Assembly: GCA_025966175.1 (NCBI GenBank)
Contig: JAOPVN010000130.1
Coordinates: 1 to 10,289, forward strand
From: Modestobacter sp.
GTDB lineage: Bacteria > Actinomycetota > Actinomycetes > Mycobacteriales > Geodermatophilaceae
DNA: 10,289 bases
Direction of reading: 5' to 3'
Shown: one piece after another, positions 1 to 6,666 of the stretch
How positions within the stretch are numbered: the first letter of the stretch is position 1
Layout of the letters: the number at the start of each line of letters is the position of its first letter
The notes under the pieces: model-generated
Databases searched by the model: none
Seen by the model: only the letters and a program-made list of their open reading frames with translations
Told to the model about the DNA's origin: nothing
Translations under genes and position numbers: made by a program

Positions 1-895
1 ACGTCGCCTGCGGGAGGTGCTCGCGCAGCGCCGCGTCGAGGACGCCCACCCGCTCGGCCAGTGCCGTCTTCACCCGCTCCAGCGCAGCGGGGAAGCGCGG
101 GCCGCGCAGGTACTCGTAGACCGTGCCCTGGGCGACCATGTTCGGCGCGATGTAGGTGTTCGTGGCGCGCACGCGGATGCGGTCGATGATTGCCGGCGGG
201 CCGACCAGGTAGCCGACCCGGATGCCCGGGCACACCGTCTTGGAGAACGACGAGGCGTAGACGACGTGCTCGCTCGCCGCGCCGCCGTCGAGCTCCAGCA
301 TCCGCGGCAGCGGCTCCCCGCTGAACCGGATGTCGACGTAGGGGTCGTCCTCGAAGATCACGAAGTCGTACTCGCGGGCCAGCTCCAGGAGGCGCTCGCG
401 CTTGGCCAGCGACAGCGTGTACCCGGCCGGGTTCTGGAAGTTCGGGATGATGTGCGCCAGCGTCGGGCGCAGGCCGCCCTCGAGCAGCCCGGCGACCTCC
501 TCGACGGCGATCCCGTCCTCCTCCAGCGTCACCAGGTGCACGTCGGCGCCGCGGCCGCGCAGGCCCAGGAGGGTGCGGTCGTAGGTCGGGCGCTCGGTGA
601 TCACCGCGGCGTCCGGGGTCGCCAGCTCGTCGAAGAGGAAGGCATCGGCCTGCATCGAGCCGTTGGTGACCAGCACGTGGTCGACGGGGACGCCGTGCTT
701 CTCGGCGATCCACTTCCGCAGCGGGACGTAGCCGACCGCCGTCCCGTAGCCGGTCATCCCGGCGGGGTCGTCGTCGAACGCGGTCACCGCCGCCTGCTTG
801 AGCCCCTCGACGTCGATGATGTCGGTCGACGGGGCGCCACGGGCGAAGGAGATCATCGAGGTTGCGGGCGAGGTCTGAACCGGGGTGCCGCTCAC
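1..895 (-). CDS. PLP-dependent aminotransferase, class I/II (2-aminoadipate/MocR-like), partial
   Basis: Fold-type I pyridoxal-phosphate aminotransferase of the LysN / 2-aminoadipate / valine-pyruvate type, presumably transferring an amino group between an amino acid and a 2-oxo acid in the cytoplasm. The first 298 residues are visible; the C-terminal ~100 residues lie beyond the left edge. Visible landmarks are TNGSMQA (residues 78-84, cofactor phosphate region), NFQNPAG (152-158), FEDDPY (181-186, with D184 expected to contact the pyridine nitrogen) and SSFSKT (215-220), in which K219 should be the Schiff-base lysine. R226 in PGIRVGY is also typical. I start at GTG 895; an in-frame ATG at 856 would give a product beginning MISFARG, which resembles many homologues, and neither has a clear Shine-Dalgarno. 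There is no N-terminal GntR domain, so it is an enzyme and not a MocR regulator. It lies 37 bases behind fprA on the same strand, so co-transcription is likely. Substrate cannot be told. Confidence 0.9.
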   Translation of the reverse strand, partial: MSGTPVQTSPATSMISFARGAPSTDIIDVEGLKQAAVTAFDDDPAGMTGYGTAVGYVPLRKWIAEKHGVPVDHVLVTNGSMQADAFLFDELATPDAAVITERPTYDRTLLGLRGRGADVHLVTLEEDGIAVEEVAGLLEGGLRPTLAHIIPNFQNPAGYTLSLAKRERLLELAREYDFVIFEDDPYVDIRFSGEPLPRMLELDGGAASEHVVYASSFSKTVCPGIRVGYLVGPPAIIDRIRVRATNTYIAPNMVAQGTVYEYLRGPRFPAALERVKTALAERVGVLDAALREHLPQAT

Positions 896-932
896 ACCCG
901 TGAGTCTGCCTGATCGGCCATGCAGCTGGACC

Positions 933-2348
933 TCAGCCCTCCGTCGCCGCCGCGGCGGCGCGGACGGCGGCCAGCAGCGACTCCCGCTCGTGCAGCGTGG
1001 TCCGGGCCCGGCCGTGGGTCGCGCCGAGGGCGATCTCGGCGGCGTCGATCGCCCGCCAGTCGGCCAGCAGCACCGGGTGCCCACCGGCCGCCACCAGGGT
1101 GTCCACCCAGTCCTCGTCCCCCGCGGGCTTCAGCACCCCGGCGTCCACGTCGGCCAGCAGCGAGCCCACGGTCTCCCGGGCGTCGTGCTTGTTGGTGCCG
1201 ACGACGCCGGTCGGGCCCCGCTTGATCCAGCCGGCCACGTACTCACCGGGACTCACCGTGCCGTCCCGCATCACCCGCCCGTCCTGGTGCTGCACCGTGC
1301 CGGACCGGTCGTCCAGCGGCAGCCCGGGCAGTGGGTGCCCGCGGTAGCCGACCGATCGCACCACCAGGTCGGCGGGGATCACCTCGACATCGCCGGTGCC
1401 GGTGGCCTTTCCGGTGGCATCGACCGTCGTCCGTTCCACCTCCACGCCGGTGACCCGGTCGCTGCCGACCAGCCGCGCCGGCCGGGCGTGGAAGCGCAGC
1501 CGCACGGTCACCTGCCCGGGCTCGGCGACGTGGTCGACCCACCCGCGCATCGTCGTGACGTTGCGGGAGATGAGCCGATCGGCCGCCATGGCCTCCTCGG
1601 CGTCGGGCTCGAGCGCCAGGTCCGCCGGGTCGACGAGCACGGTCGCGCCGGTGAGGTCCTCCAGTTCGCGCAGCTCCTTGGTCGTGAACGTCGCCTGCGC
1701 AGGCCCGCGGCGGCCCAGCACGGTCACCCGCTCCACGGGGGAGGCCGCGAGCGCGTCGAGCACGTGCTGCGGCATGTCGGTGGGCTGCAGTTCCTCGGGG
1801 GACCGCGCCAACACCCGGGCGACGTCCAGTGCCACGTTGCCGACCCCGATCACCACGACGTCGCGGGCCCGTGCGATCGCCTCCTCGACCACCACGCGGT
1901 CCGCGTCGGGGTGCCCGCAGTACCAGGCGACGACGTCGGTGGCGGCCAGGCTGCCGGGCAGCTCCTCGCCCTCGATGCCCAGCTTGCGGTCACCGGCCGC
2001 GCCGTAGGTGTAGATCACCGCGTCGACGTGCCGACGCAGCTCCTCCAGGGTGAGGTCGACGCCGATCTCCACGTTGCCGACGAACCGGACCCGCTCGTGG
2101 TCGAGGGTGCCGTGCAGGGTCTCGCGCAGCGCCCGCATCTTCAGGTGGTCCGGGGCGATGCCGTGCCGCACCAGACCGAACGGGGTGGGCAGCCGGTCGA
2201 TGAGATCGACCGCGACCGGCACATCCTCCTGCTTGGCCAGCGCCTCGGCGGCGTAGATGCCGGCTGGGCCGGCGCCGACCACAGCCACCCGGAGCGGGCG
2301 GCCAACAGTATGAATAGTGCCCTGATTGATGTCCGTCACACCTGGCAT
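933..2348 (-). CDS. fprA: FprA-type ferredoxin/adrenodoxin-NADP+ reductase
   Basis: Cytoplasmic FAD enzyme moving electrons between NADPH and ferredoxin, of the adrenodoxin-reductase-like family (Mycobacterium FprA is about 456 aa; this one is 471). Numbered from ATG 2348: the FAD-binding GAGPAG at 25-30, the family signature TPFGLVRHGIAPDH (55-68), a second dinucleotide site IGVGNVALDV (167-176), GRR (212-214) suited to the NADPH 2'-phosphate, and AGWIKRGPTGVVGTNK near 372-387, the flavin-contacting segment. The frame stays open up to ATG 2405, but those extra 19 residues are non-conserved in look and would reach within 15 bases of the divergent gene. ATG 2348 or GTG 2339 (three codons in) is more likely. 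The first codons (about 2304-2335) are unusually AT-rich with A/T third positions. It shares a short divergent promoter region with the monooxygenase and is followed by the aminotransferase. The family assignment is firm; the partner ferredoxin is not in the window. Confidence 0.93.
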   Translation of the reverse strand: MPGVTDINQGTIHTVGRPLRVAVVGAGPAGIYAAEALAKQEDVPVAVDLIDRLPTPFGLVRHGIAPDHLKMRALRETLHGTLDHERVRFVGNVEIGVDLTLEELRRHVDAVIYTYGAAGDRKLGIEGEELPGSLAATDVVAWYCGHPDADRVVVEEAIARARDVVVIGVGNVALDVARVLARSPEELQPTDMPQHVLDALAASPVERVTVLGRRGPAQATFTTKELRELEDLTGATVLVDPADLALEPDAEEAMAADRLISRNVTTMRGWVDHVAEPGQVTVRLRFHARPARLVGSDRVTGVEVERTTVDATGKATGTGDVEVIPADLVVRSVGYRGHPLPGLPLDDRSGTVQHQDGRVMRDGTVSPGEYVAGWIKRGPTGVVGTNKHDARETVGSLLADVDAGVLKPAGDEDWVDTLVAAGGHPVLLADWRAIDAAEIALGATHGRARTTLHERESLLAAVRAAAAATEG

Positions 2349-2419
2349 CCTGGCCTGGTCGGGTCCATGAGCACCATCGGCCCCCCGGCGCGTCTGTCCG
2401 GCCATCGTCAGGAGTCCCT

Positions 2420-2728
2420 GTGTCGCTCACGCTCGTCGCCACCATCACCCCCAAGCCCGGTCGGGCCGACGCGGTCCGTGAGGTACTCACCGCGGCCATC
2501 CCGAAGGTGCACCAGGAGCCCGGCTGCGAGTTGTACGCGCTGCACGAGGACGAGAACGGTTTCGTCTTCGTCGAGCGCTGGGCGAGCCAGGAGGCGCTGG
2601 GCGCCCACGGGCGCGGGGAGACGTTCACCAGCGTGATGGCCGCGATCACCGACGACCTGGCCGAGCCGGTCTCCGTGCGGGTGGTCCGCCCCGTGCCCGC
2701 GGGCGATCCCGCCAAGGGCGCGGTCTGA
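2420..2728 (+). CDS. Putative quinol monooxygenase, ABM (YgiN-like) domain
   Basis: 102-aa protein consisting of one antibiotic-biosynthesis-monooxygenase (ABM) domain, a dimeric ferredoxin-like alpha/beta barrel. Family members oxidise quinols or polyketides without a cofactor, but many are of unknown role. The N-terminal strand VATITPKPGRADAVREVL (6-23), the turn HQEPGCELYALHEDENG (31-47), the strand FVFVERWAS (48-56) and AHGRGETF (62-69) follow the usual YgiN pattern, and the length is normal for the family. Translation starts at GTG 2420, preceded five bases upstream by GGAG (2411-2414). The gene diverges from fprA, with about 70 bases between the two preferred starts, so both may be controlled from one region; I see no confident promoter boxes. 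It converges on the glycosylase gene, 13 bases away. Substrate is unknown. Confidence 0.85.
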   Translation: MSLTLVATITPKPGRADAVREVLTAAIPKVHQEPGCELYALHEDENGFVFVERWASQEALGAHGRGETFTSVMAAITDDLAEPVSVRVVRPVPAGDPAKGAV

Positions 2729-2741
2729 CCGGACGGTCTGC

Positions 2742-3551
2742 TCAGATCGCCTGGCAGGTCGGGCACCAGAAGAGGTTGCGACCGACCATCTCCTCGGTGC
2801 GCACCTCGGTGCCGCAGATCCGGCAGGGCAGCCCGGTCCGCCGGTACACGTAGTGGGCGTCGGCCGGCTCGGCGCGGCCCCGCTTGCGGGCCCGGTCGCT
2901 GCGCTCGGTGGTGATGATCCCGCCCTCGCGGACGCCGGCCTTCATCAGCCTCACCAGGTCCGCCCACATCCGCGCCCACAGCTCGGCGTCGACGTCCTTG
3001 CCCAGCCGGAACGGGGAGACCCGGTGCCGGAACAGCAGCTCGGCCCGGTAGACGTTTCCGACGCCGGCCAGCACCTCCTGGTCCATCAGCAGCGCACCGA
3101 TCGGCGTCCTGCTCCGGGCGATGCGGGTGTGCGCCCTGGTGGGATCGGACCGGCGGCGCAGCGGGTCGGGCCCGAGGCGGGCCAGGATCGTGCCGACCTC
3201 GTGCTCGGTGAGCAGCTCGCACACGGTCGCGCCGCGCAGGTCGGTCCAGACGCCGTCGCCGTCGGGACCGGAGCCCTCCCAGCGCATCCGCAGCGCGCCC
3301 TTGGCCGGCGGCGGGGTGCCGGTGCCGGTCGTGTACTTGCCGTAGAGCCCCAGGTGCACGTGCACCACGTCGCCGCCGAAGCGGGCGAACAGGTGCTTGC
3401 CGTAGGAGGTGACGTCGTCGAGCACCCGGCCGTCGACGGCAGCGGCGCCGCCGTCGAAGCGGCCCTGCGGGCTGGTGACGTGCACCGGGCGGCCGGCGAA
3501 CAGCTCGGCCTGCTCGCGGGCCAGCCGGAACAGGGTGTGGCCCTCAGGCAC
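2742..3551 (-). CDS. nei: Fpg/Nei-family DNA glycosylase/AP lyase (Nei1-like endonuclease VIII)
   Basis: Bifunctional base-excision-repair glycosylase and beta,delta-lyase that removes oxidised bases. The product is 269 aa, full length for the family. It starts with PEGHT, where P2 becomes the catalytic N-terminal amine after Met removal and E3 is the acid; K52 in SYGKHLF is the beta-hairpin lysine. The helix-two-turn-helix segment DQEVLAGVGNVYRAELLF holds the family motif GVGN. A C-terminal zinc finger has C243-C246 and C263-C266, with R258 in the finger loop. The PEGHTLFRLA start and overall pattern resemble actinobacterial Nei1 (Rv2464c-like) more than MutM/Fpg; this is from memory of the family, not a search. 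The start is GTG at 3551. It converges with the monooxygenase gene and is divergent from the small ORF at 3608. Confidence 0.92.
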   Translation of the reverse strand: MPEGHTLFRLAREQAELFAGRPVHVTSPQGRFDGGAAAVDGRVLDDVTSYGKHLFARFGGDVVHVHLGLYGKYTTGTGTPPPAKGALRMRWEGSGPDGDGVWTDLRGATVCELLTEHEVGTILARLGPDPLRRRSDPTRAHTRIARSRTPIGALLMDQEVLAGVGNVYRAELLFRHRVSPFRLGKDVDAELWARMWADLVRLMKAGVREGGIITTERSDRARKRGRAEPADAHYVYRRTGLPCRICGTEVRTEEMVGRNLFWCPTCQAI

Positions 3552-3607
3552 GGGCGGCTCGCTCGTTCATGCCCTCAGCTTCACCTGCACGGACGCCGTC
3601 CGCCACG

Positions 3608-3772
3608 ATGGGGCCCGTGACCCTCGGGACAGTGGCCGCGCTGCCCCGGTCGCCGCCGCCCGCCGCCTGCGGTTCCGCGGAACCGCGCACCGACCTCGCG
3701 CTCTACGAGCCCACCGGCGACTGCCGTTCCCAGCGGTGTGACACCCACGTCCTGCACGTCGCCGGGCAGTGA
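3608..3772 (+). CDS. Small hypothetical protein (54 aa)
   Basis: I do not recognise a family. The frame from ATG 3608 gives 54 residues ending DLALYEPTGDCRSQRCDTHVLHVAGQ-like sequence in two blocks: LALYEPTGDCRS and QRCDTHVLHVAG. Two of its three cysteines flank a short loop (C-R-S-Q-R-C). About nine in ten codons end in G or C, as in neighbouring real genes, whereas the in-frame extension back to ATG 3569 is rich in A/T-ending codons and does not look coding. Its stop at 3770-3772 stands two bases before the converging photolyase stop, filling the gap neatly. There is no Shine-Dalgarno, so translation may be leaderless or start at GTG 3617. No transmembrane segment is evident. It could still be a chance open frame. 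Confidence 0.5.
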   Translation: MGPVTLGTVAALPRSPPPAACGSAEPRTDLALYEPTGDCRSQRCDTHVLHVAGQ

Positions 3773-3774
3773 GC

Positions 3775-5142
3775 TCAGCGCGCACGGACGGCGGCGTAGC
3801 GGTCGAGGGAGACCTGGCGCTCGTGGGCGTGGTCGACGATCGGCTCCGGATAGCCGGCCGGGACCCCGCCGGGCGCCGTCCATGGCTCGTGCACGTGCTT
3901 CGGGTCCAGGTCGCGCAGCTCCGGGACCCAGTGCTTCACGTAGGCGCCGTCCGGGTCGAACTTCTTGCCCTGGGTGATCGGGTTGAAGACCCGGTAGTAC
4001 GGCGAGGCGTCGGTGCCCGTGCCGGCGACCCACTGCCAGCCGTGGTTGTTGCTGGCCAGGTCGCCGTCGACGAGGTGCTGCAGGAAGTACCGAGCGCCGC
4101 GGGTCCACTCCTGGTGCAGGTCCTTGACCAGGAACGACGCGACGATCATCCGCACCCGGTTGTGCACGTAGGCCTCACCGAGCAGCTGCCGCATGCCCGC
4201 GTCGACGATCGGGAAGCCGGTGCGGCCGGTCTCCCAGGCACGGATCAGCTCCTCGGCGTCCGGCCCGGAGTCGTAGCCCATGCCCTGCAGCTGCGGGTTG
4301 AGGTACTCCCGGGCCGAGTCGGGCCGGTGCCACAGCACGTCGGCGTAGAACTCCCGCCAGGCCAGCTCGTCGGTGTAGCGGCGGACGGCCTCGGACGACT
4401 CCTCGGCCGCCAGGTCGGCCAGCAGGGTGCGCGGGTGGATGCAGCCGTACTTCAGGTACGCCGACAGCCGGCTGGTGCCGTCGGTGCCCGGGGCGTCGCG
4501 GCCCGCGGCATAGCCGGGCAGCCGCTCGTCCCGGAAGTGCTGCCAGGCCTCGCGTGCTGCGGCCTCACCGGCGGCAGGCAGCTGGACGCCGTCCAGGTCG
4601 GGGCTCTTCGGCGCCGGGTCGGAACGGACGCCGGTCTGCCAGCGGACGGCCTCCGGCCGGACGGCGGGGGAGTGCCAGCCGTGCTCCCGCCAGGCGCGGG
4701 CGAAGGGGGTGAAGACCCGGAACGGGGTGCCGTCGCGCTTGGTGACCCGGCCGGGTGCAACGGCGTAGGGGGAGCCGGTGCGGACCAGCGGGACGTCGCC
4801 CAGCGCCCGCTCCACCGCCTGGTCGCGGCGGCGGCCGTAGGGGCCGGCATCGGCGGTGACGTGCACGCTCCCGGCGTCGAGTTCGCTGGCCAGCGCGGGG
4901 ATCTCCTGAGCCGGGTCGGCACGGCGCAACACCAGGGCGCCGCCGGTCGAGGCGTCCAGCTCGGCCAGGCAGTCCAGCAGGAACCGCCGGCGCGGGTCGC
5001 CCGAGGGGCCGTAGAGCCGGTCGTCGACCACGAACACCGGGAGGACCGTGCCGTCGGGACCGGCGGCGTCGCAGGCAGCGAGCAGTGCCGGGTGGTCGGC
5101 CAACCGGAGGTCGCGGCGGAACCAGAGCAGGGCAGTCGGCAC
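3775..5142 (-). CDS. phr: Deoxyribodipyrimidine photolyase (class I CPD photolyase, cryptochrome family)
   Basis: Light-driven flavoenzyme that splits UV-induced cyclobutane pyrimidine dimers. At 455 aa it is full length. The N-terminal alpha/beta antenna domain begins LLWFRRDLRLADHPAL (5-20), and the helical FAD-binding domain follows. TSRLSAYLKYG (223-233), WREFY (262-266), GFPIVDAGMRQL (309-320), NRVRMIVASFL (328-338), DLASNNHGWQW (361-371) and YRVFNPITQGKKFDPDG (383-399) are the classic FAD- and DNA-contacting segments, with tryptophans for the electron chain present. The second chromophore cannot be told. Translation starts at GTG 5142 without a strong ribosome-binding site. The gene lies 42 bases downstream of a small GNAT gene on the same strand, probably one transcript. 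Together with the glycosylase it makes a small DNA-repair neighbourhood. A 6-4 photolyase or cryptochrome role is possible but less likely. Confidence 0.95.
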   Translation of the reverse strand: MPTALLWFRRDLRLADHPALLAACDAAGPDGTVLPVFVVDDRLYGPSGDPRRRFLLDCLAELDASTGGALVLRRADPAQEIPALASELDAGSVHVTADAGPYGRRRDQAVERALGDVPLVRTGSPYAVAPGRVTKRDGTPFRVFTPFARAWREHGWHSPAVRPEAVRWQTGVRSDPAPKSPDLDGVQLPAAGEAAAREAWQHFRDERLPGYAAGRDAPGTDGTSRLSAYLKYGCIHPRTLLADLAAEESSEAVRRYTDELAWREFYADVLWHRPDSAREYLNPQLQGMGYDSGPDAEELIRAWETGRTGFPIVDAGMRQLLGEAYVHNRVRMIVASFLVKDLHQEWTRGARYFLQHLVDGDLASNNHGWQWVAGTGTDASPYYRVFNPITQGKKFDPDGAYVKHWVPELRDLDPKHVHEPWTAPGGVPAGYPEPIVDHAHERQVSLDRYAAVRAR

Positions 5143-5184
5143 CCGGCCGAGCCTAGGAAGCTGCGGCCTGGCTCGCTGGGTGGG

Positions 5185-5505
5185 TCAGCTGTTGGCGGTC
5201 GCCAGCCCGAACGTCGGGCGGTCGGCCTCGGCCACCAGTTCGAGCTCCTCCGGGTGGTCGACGAGGTACTTGCGGATGAACGAGCAGTAGGGCAGCACGT
5301 GCAGGTTGCGCTCGCGGGCAGCACTCAGGACGCCGGCCACCAGTTGGGTGCCCAGGCCGCGGCCGCCCACCGAGGGGTCGACCTCGGTGTGCGGGAGGGT
5401 CATGACGTCGCCGTCCACGTGGTAACTGGCCAGGCCGACGACTCGGTCGCCGTCCCGGATCTCGAAGCGGCCCCGCTCGGGGACGTCGACCACCGTGATG
5501 TCCAT
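5185..5505 (-). CDS. GNAT-family N-acetyltransferase, small COG2388-like
   Basis: 106-aa acetyl-CoA-dependent transferase of the small COG2388 (YidJ/Gtlf3b-like) group, of unknown substrate. The strand GLASYHVDGDVMTLPHTEVDP (24-44) leads into the acetyl-CoA pyrophosphate loop GGRGLGTQLV (47-56). It is followed by the group's characteristic PYCSFIRKYLVDHPE (72-86), with C74 and a stop soon after. The frame is open back to 5667, but the start at ATG 5505 is fixed by an excellent GGAGGTGGAG stretch just upstream and by family length. It is the first gene before phr on the minus strand. The plus strand upstream of it leads to tRNA-Arg. Confidence 0.85.
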   Translation of the reverse strand: MDITVVDVPERGRFEIRDGDRVVGLASYHVDGDVMTLPHTEVDPSVGGRGLGTQLVAGVLSAARERNLHVLPYCSFIRKYLVDHPEELELVAEADRPTFGLATANS

Positions 5506-5510
5506 CTGTT

Positions 5511-5520
5511 CTCCACCTCC
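5511..5520 (-). promoter_or_regulatory. Ribosome-binding site deciding the small GNAT start
   Basis: Read on the minus strand this is GGAGGTGGAG, two overlapping anti-16S matches ending five bases before ATG 5505. It rules out the longer open frame that begins at 5667. Confidence 0.8.
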
Positions 5521-5673
5521 CGCGCCTCCGGCGCCGTTGCCGAGGCTCGTGCGTGCTCGGACAAGGTAACGGTTGCGACACCTCGCCGCCCGCATCTCTT
5601 CCGACGAGTTCACCCGCAGGGACGTTCCCCGGGTGGCTGACCCGGACCAGTAGCCTCGTCTCCGCACACCCCG

Positions 5674-5700
5674 GTCGGTGGCGCTGCTCGCGCCACCGAC
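5674..5700 (+). other. Perfect 10-bp hairpin abutting tRNA-Arg
   Basis: GTCGGTGGCG (5674-5683) pairs perfectly with CGCCACCGAC (5691-5700) around a 7-base loop, CTGCTCG. The stem ends two bases before the first base of mature tRNA-Arg. It has no U-tract on either strand. It may be a leader structure of the pre-tRNA, or a terminator of the U-less type common in actinobacteria; the sequence does not decide. Confidence 0.6.
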
Positions 5701-5702
5701 GA

Positions 5703-5778
5703 GCCCCCGTAGCTCAGGGGATAGAGCATCGGTTTCCTAAACCGTGTGCCGCAGGTTCGAATCCTGCCGGGGGCACCA
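5703..5778 (+). tRNA. tRNA-Arg (anticodon CCT)
   Basis: A complete 76-base cloverleaf. The acceptor is GCCCCCG (5703-5709) with CGGGGGC (5768-5774), the D stem GCTC/GAGC, and the anticodon loop TTCCTAA carries CCT. The T arm is GCAGG-TTCGAAT-CCTGC, with discriminator A and encoded CCA. The outermost pair of the anticodon stem is a T-T mismatch. It reads AGG codons, rare in so GC-rich a genome. tRNA genes of this kind are frequent integration targets, and the DNA right after it is repeat-rich and accessory in character. Confidence 0.97.
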
Positions 5779-6087
5779 CGCTGGTCACGCTCTTTTACTG
5801 CCTTGACCAGTACATTCGCTCCAAACTGGTCCCGCGTCGCTCCGACGAGCATGCCCATCGGAACCCCCCTTTGACCCCTGAGCACCCCTGCTTTTTGCAC
5901 GGCAGTTGCACGCCGAGCGGTGTCTGGACGAGGACAAGGGTCGGTGGCAGGTGACCGCGGAGCGATCGGACGGCGGGGCCGGTGGGGCAGCGAGCGGGCG
6001 GACACGTCGTCCATCTCGGACGCTTCTGGTTCACGAGAACGCCATCAGCGCCACGAAGCACGTGCGTTCGCACTGTCCGTGTCGGGG
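5779..6087. other. Non-coding, repeat-rich stretch downstream of tRNA-Arg
   Basis: No convincing gene here; the open frames through it are tRNA antisense or have poor codon use. It holds three alternating copies of a short word: CTGGTCA (5781-5787), TGACCAG (5804-5810) and CTGGTC (5826-5831). It also holds two tandem pairs, ACCCCTG at 5874 and 5884 (10-base period) and TTGCACG at 5895 and 5906 (11-base period). The section 5790-5910 is locally poorer in GC than its surroundings. The pattern suits protein-binding arm sites of a lost attachment site, but no integrase gene is present. From about 5915 to 6087 I see nothing. Confidence 0.5.
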
Positions 6088-6666
6088 CTACGCCTTCTGG
6101 ACGTGGCCGTTCAGCGGCCGCCGGTAGCGGACCTCGACGACCTCGGCGTCGCCGATGCTGTCCCGCTTGACGGTGCTGTCGGGGCACCAGCCGTGGCGCT
6201 CGTAGAAGGCGCGGGAGCGGGCGTTGCCGTCTAGGACCCACAGCGTGGCCTGCTCGAAGCGGGTCGCCAGGCCGGCGATGCCGGCGGCCTGCAGTCGGCC
6301 ACCGACTCCCAGGCTCCAGAGCTGAGGGCGCAGGTAGATGGCGATCAGTTCGCCGACGGTGTCGGCTGCGTCGTCGTCCCTGCTGCGTCCAGTGGCGATG
6401 AACCCGCCGACGTGCCCGCCCGAGTCGGTGGCGACATGGACGTTGACGTTGTCGCTCTGGATGTGCCGCTGCCACTGTGCGGTGCGCCGTTCGATGGAGA
6501 GGCCGTCGAGCAGCGCCTGCGGCAGCAGGCCGCGGTAGGCGCTCTGCCAGGAGGCGACGTGCGCCTCGGCGATTCCGGTGGCGTCCTCTGCTTTCGCGGC
6601 CCGGATGACGTAGCTCGTCGGTGCGGCGGGAGGCTCGCCGATCGCCGACGTCGGCTCCTTGGTCAT
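6088..6666 (-). CDS. GNAT-family N-acetyltransferase (RimI-like)
   Basis: 192-aa acetyl-CoA-dependent N-acetyltransferase; substrate unknown. After a ~18-residue loose N-terminus come the first strand and helix, YVIRAAKAEDATGIAEAH (19-36), and ASWQSAYRGLLP (38-49), a segment common in this subgroup. The beta-4 / acetyl-CoA loop is ELIAIYLRPQLWSLGVGGRL (106-125), with the usual Q/RxxGxG reduced to SLGVGG. The C-terminal motif B, LWVLDGNARSRAFYERHGW (142-160), is textbook GNAT, so the protein looks intact. ATG 6666 is preceded by GAGGAGGT (6673-6680) at good spacing. The gene lies between tRNA-Arg and an orphan tRNA 3' half, so it may be cargo of an integrated element or simply host DNA. Confidence 0.87.
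   Translation of the reverse strand: MTKEPTSAIGEPPAAPTSYVIRAAKAEDATGIAEAHVASWQSAYRGLLPQALLDGLSIERRTAQWQRHIQSDNVNVHVATDSGGHVGGFIATGRSRDDDAADTVGELIAIYLRPQLWSLGVGGRLQAAGIAGLATRFEQATLWVLDGNARSRAFYERHGWCPDSTVKRDSIGDAEVVEVRYRRPLNGHVQKA

Noticed and set aside
885..2636. Very long plus-strand open frame over fprA, and similar long frames at 17-913, 2853-3620 and 3769-5640
   Set aside because: They mirror real minus-strand genes. Their proteins are low-complexity (Ala/Arg/Gly/Val/His-rich) with no domain, as usual for antisense frames in high-GC DNA.
5610..6014. Minus-strand open frame with a RIRTCGTRF...PLSYGG-like peptide
   Set aside because: This is the antisense of tRNA-Arg, a well-known false protein in annotations.
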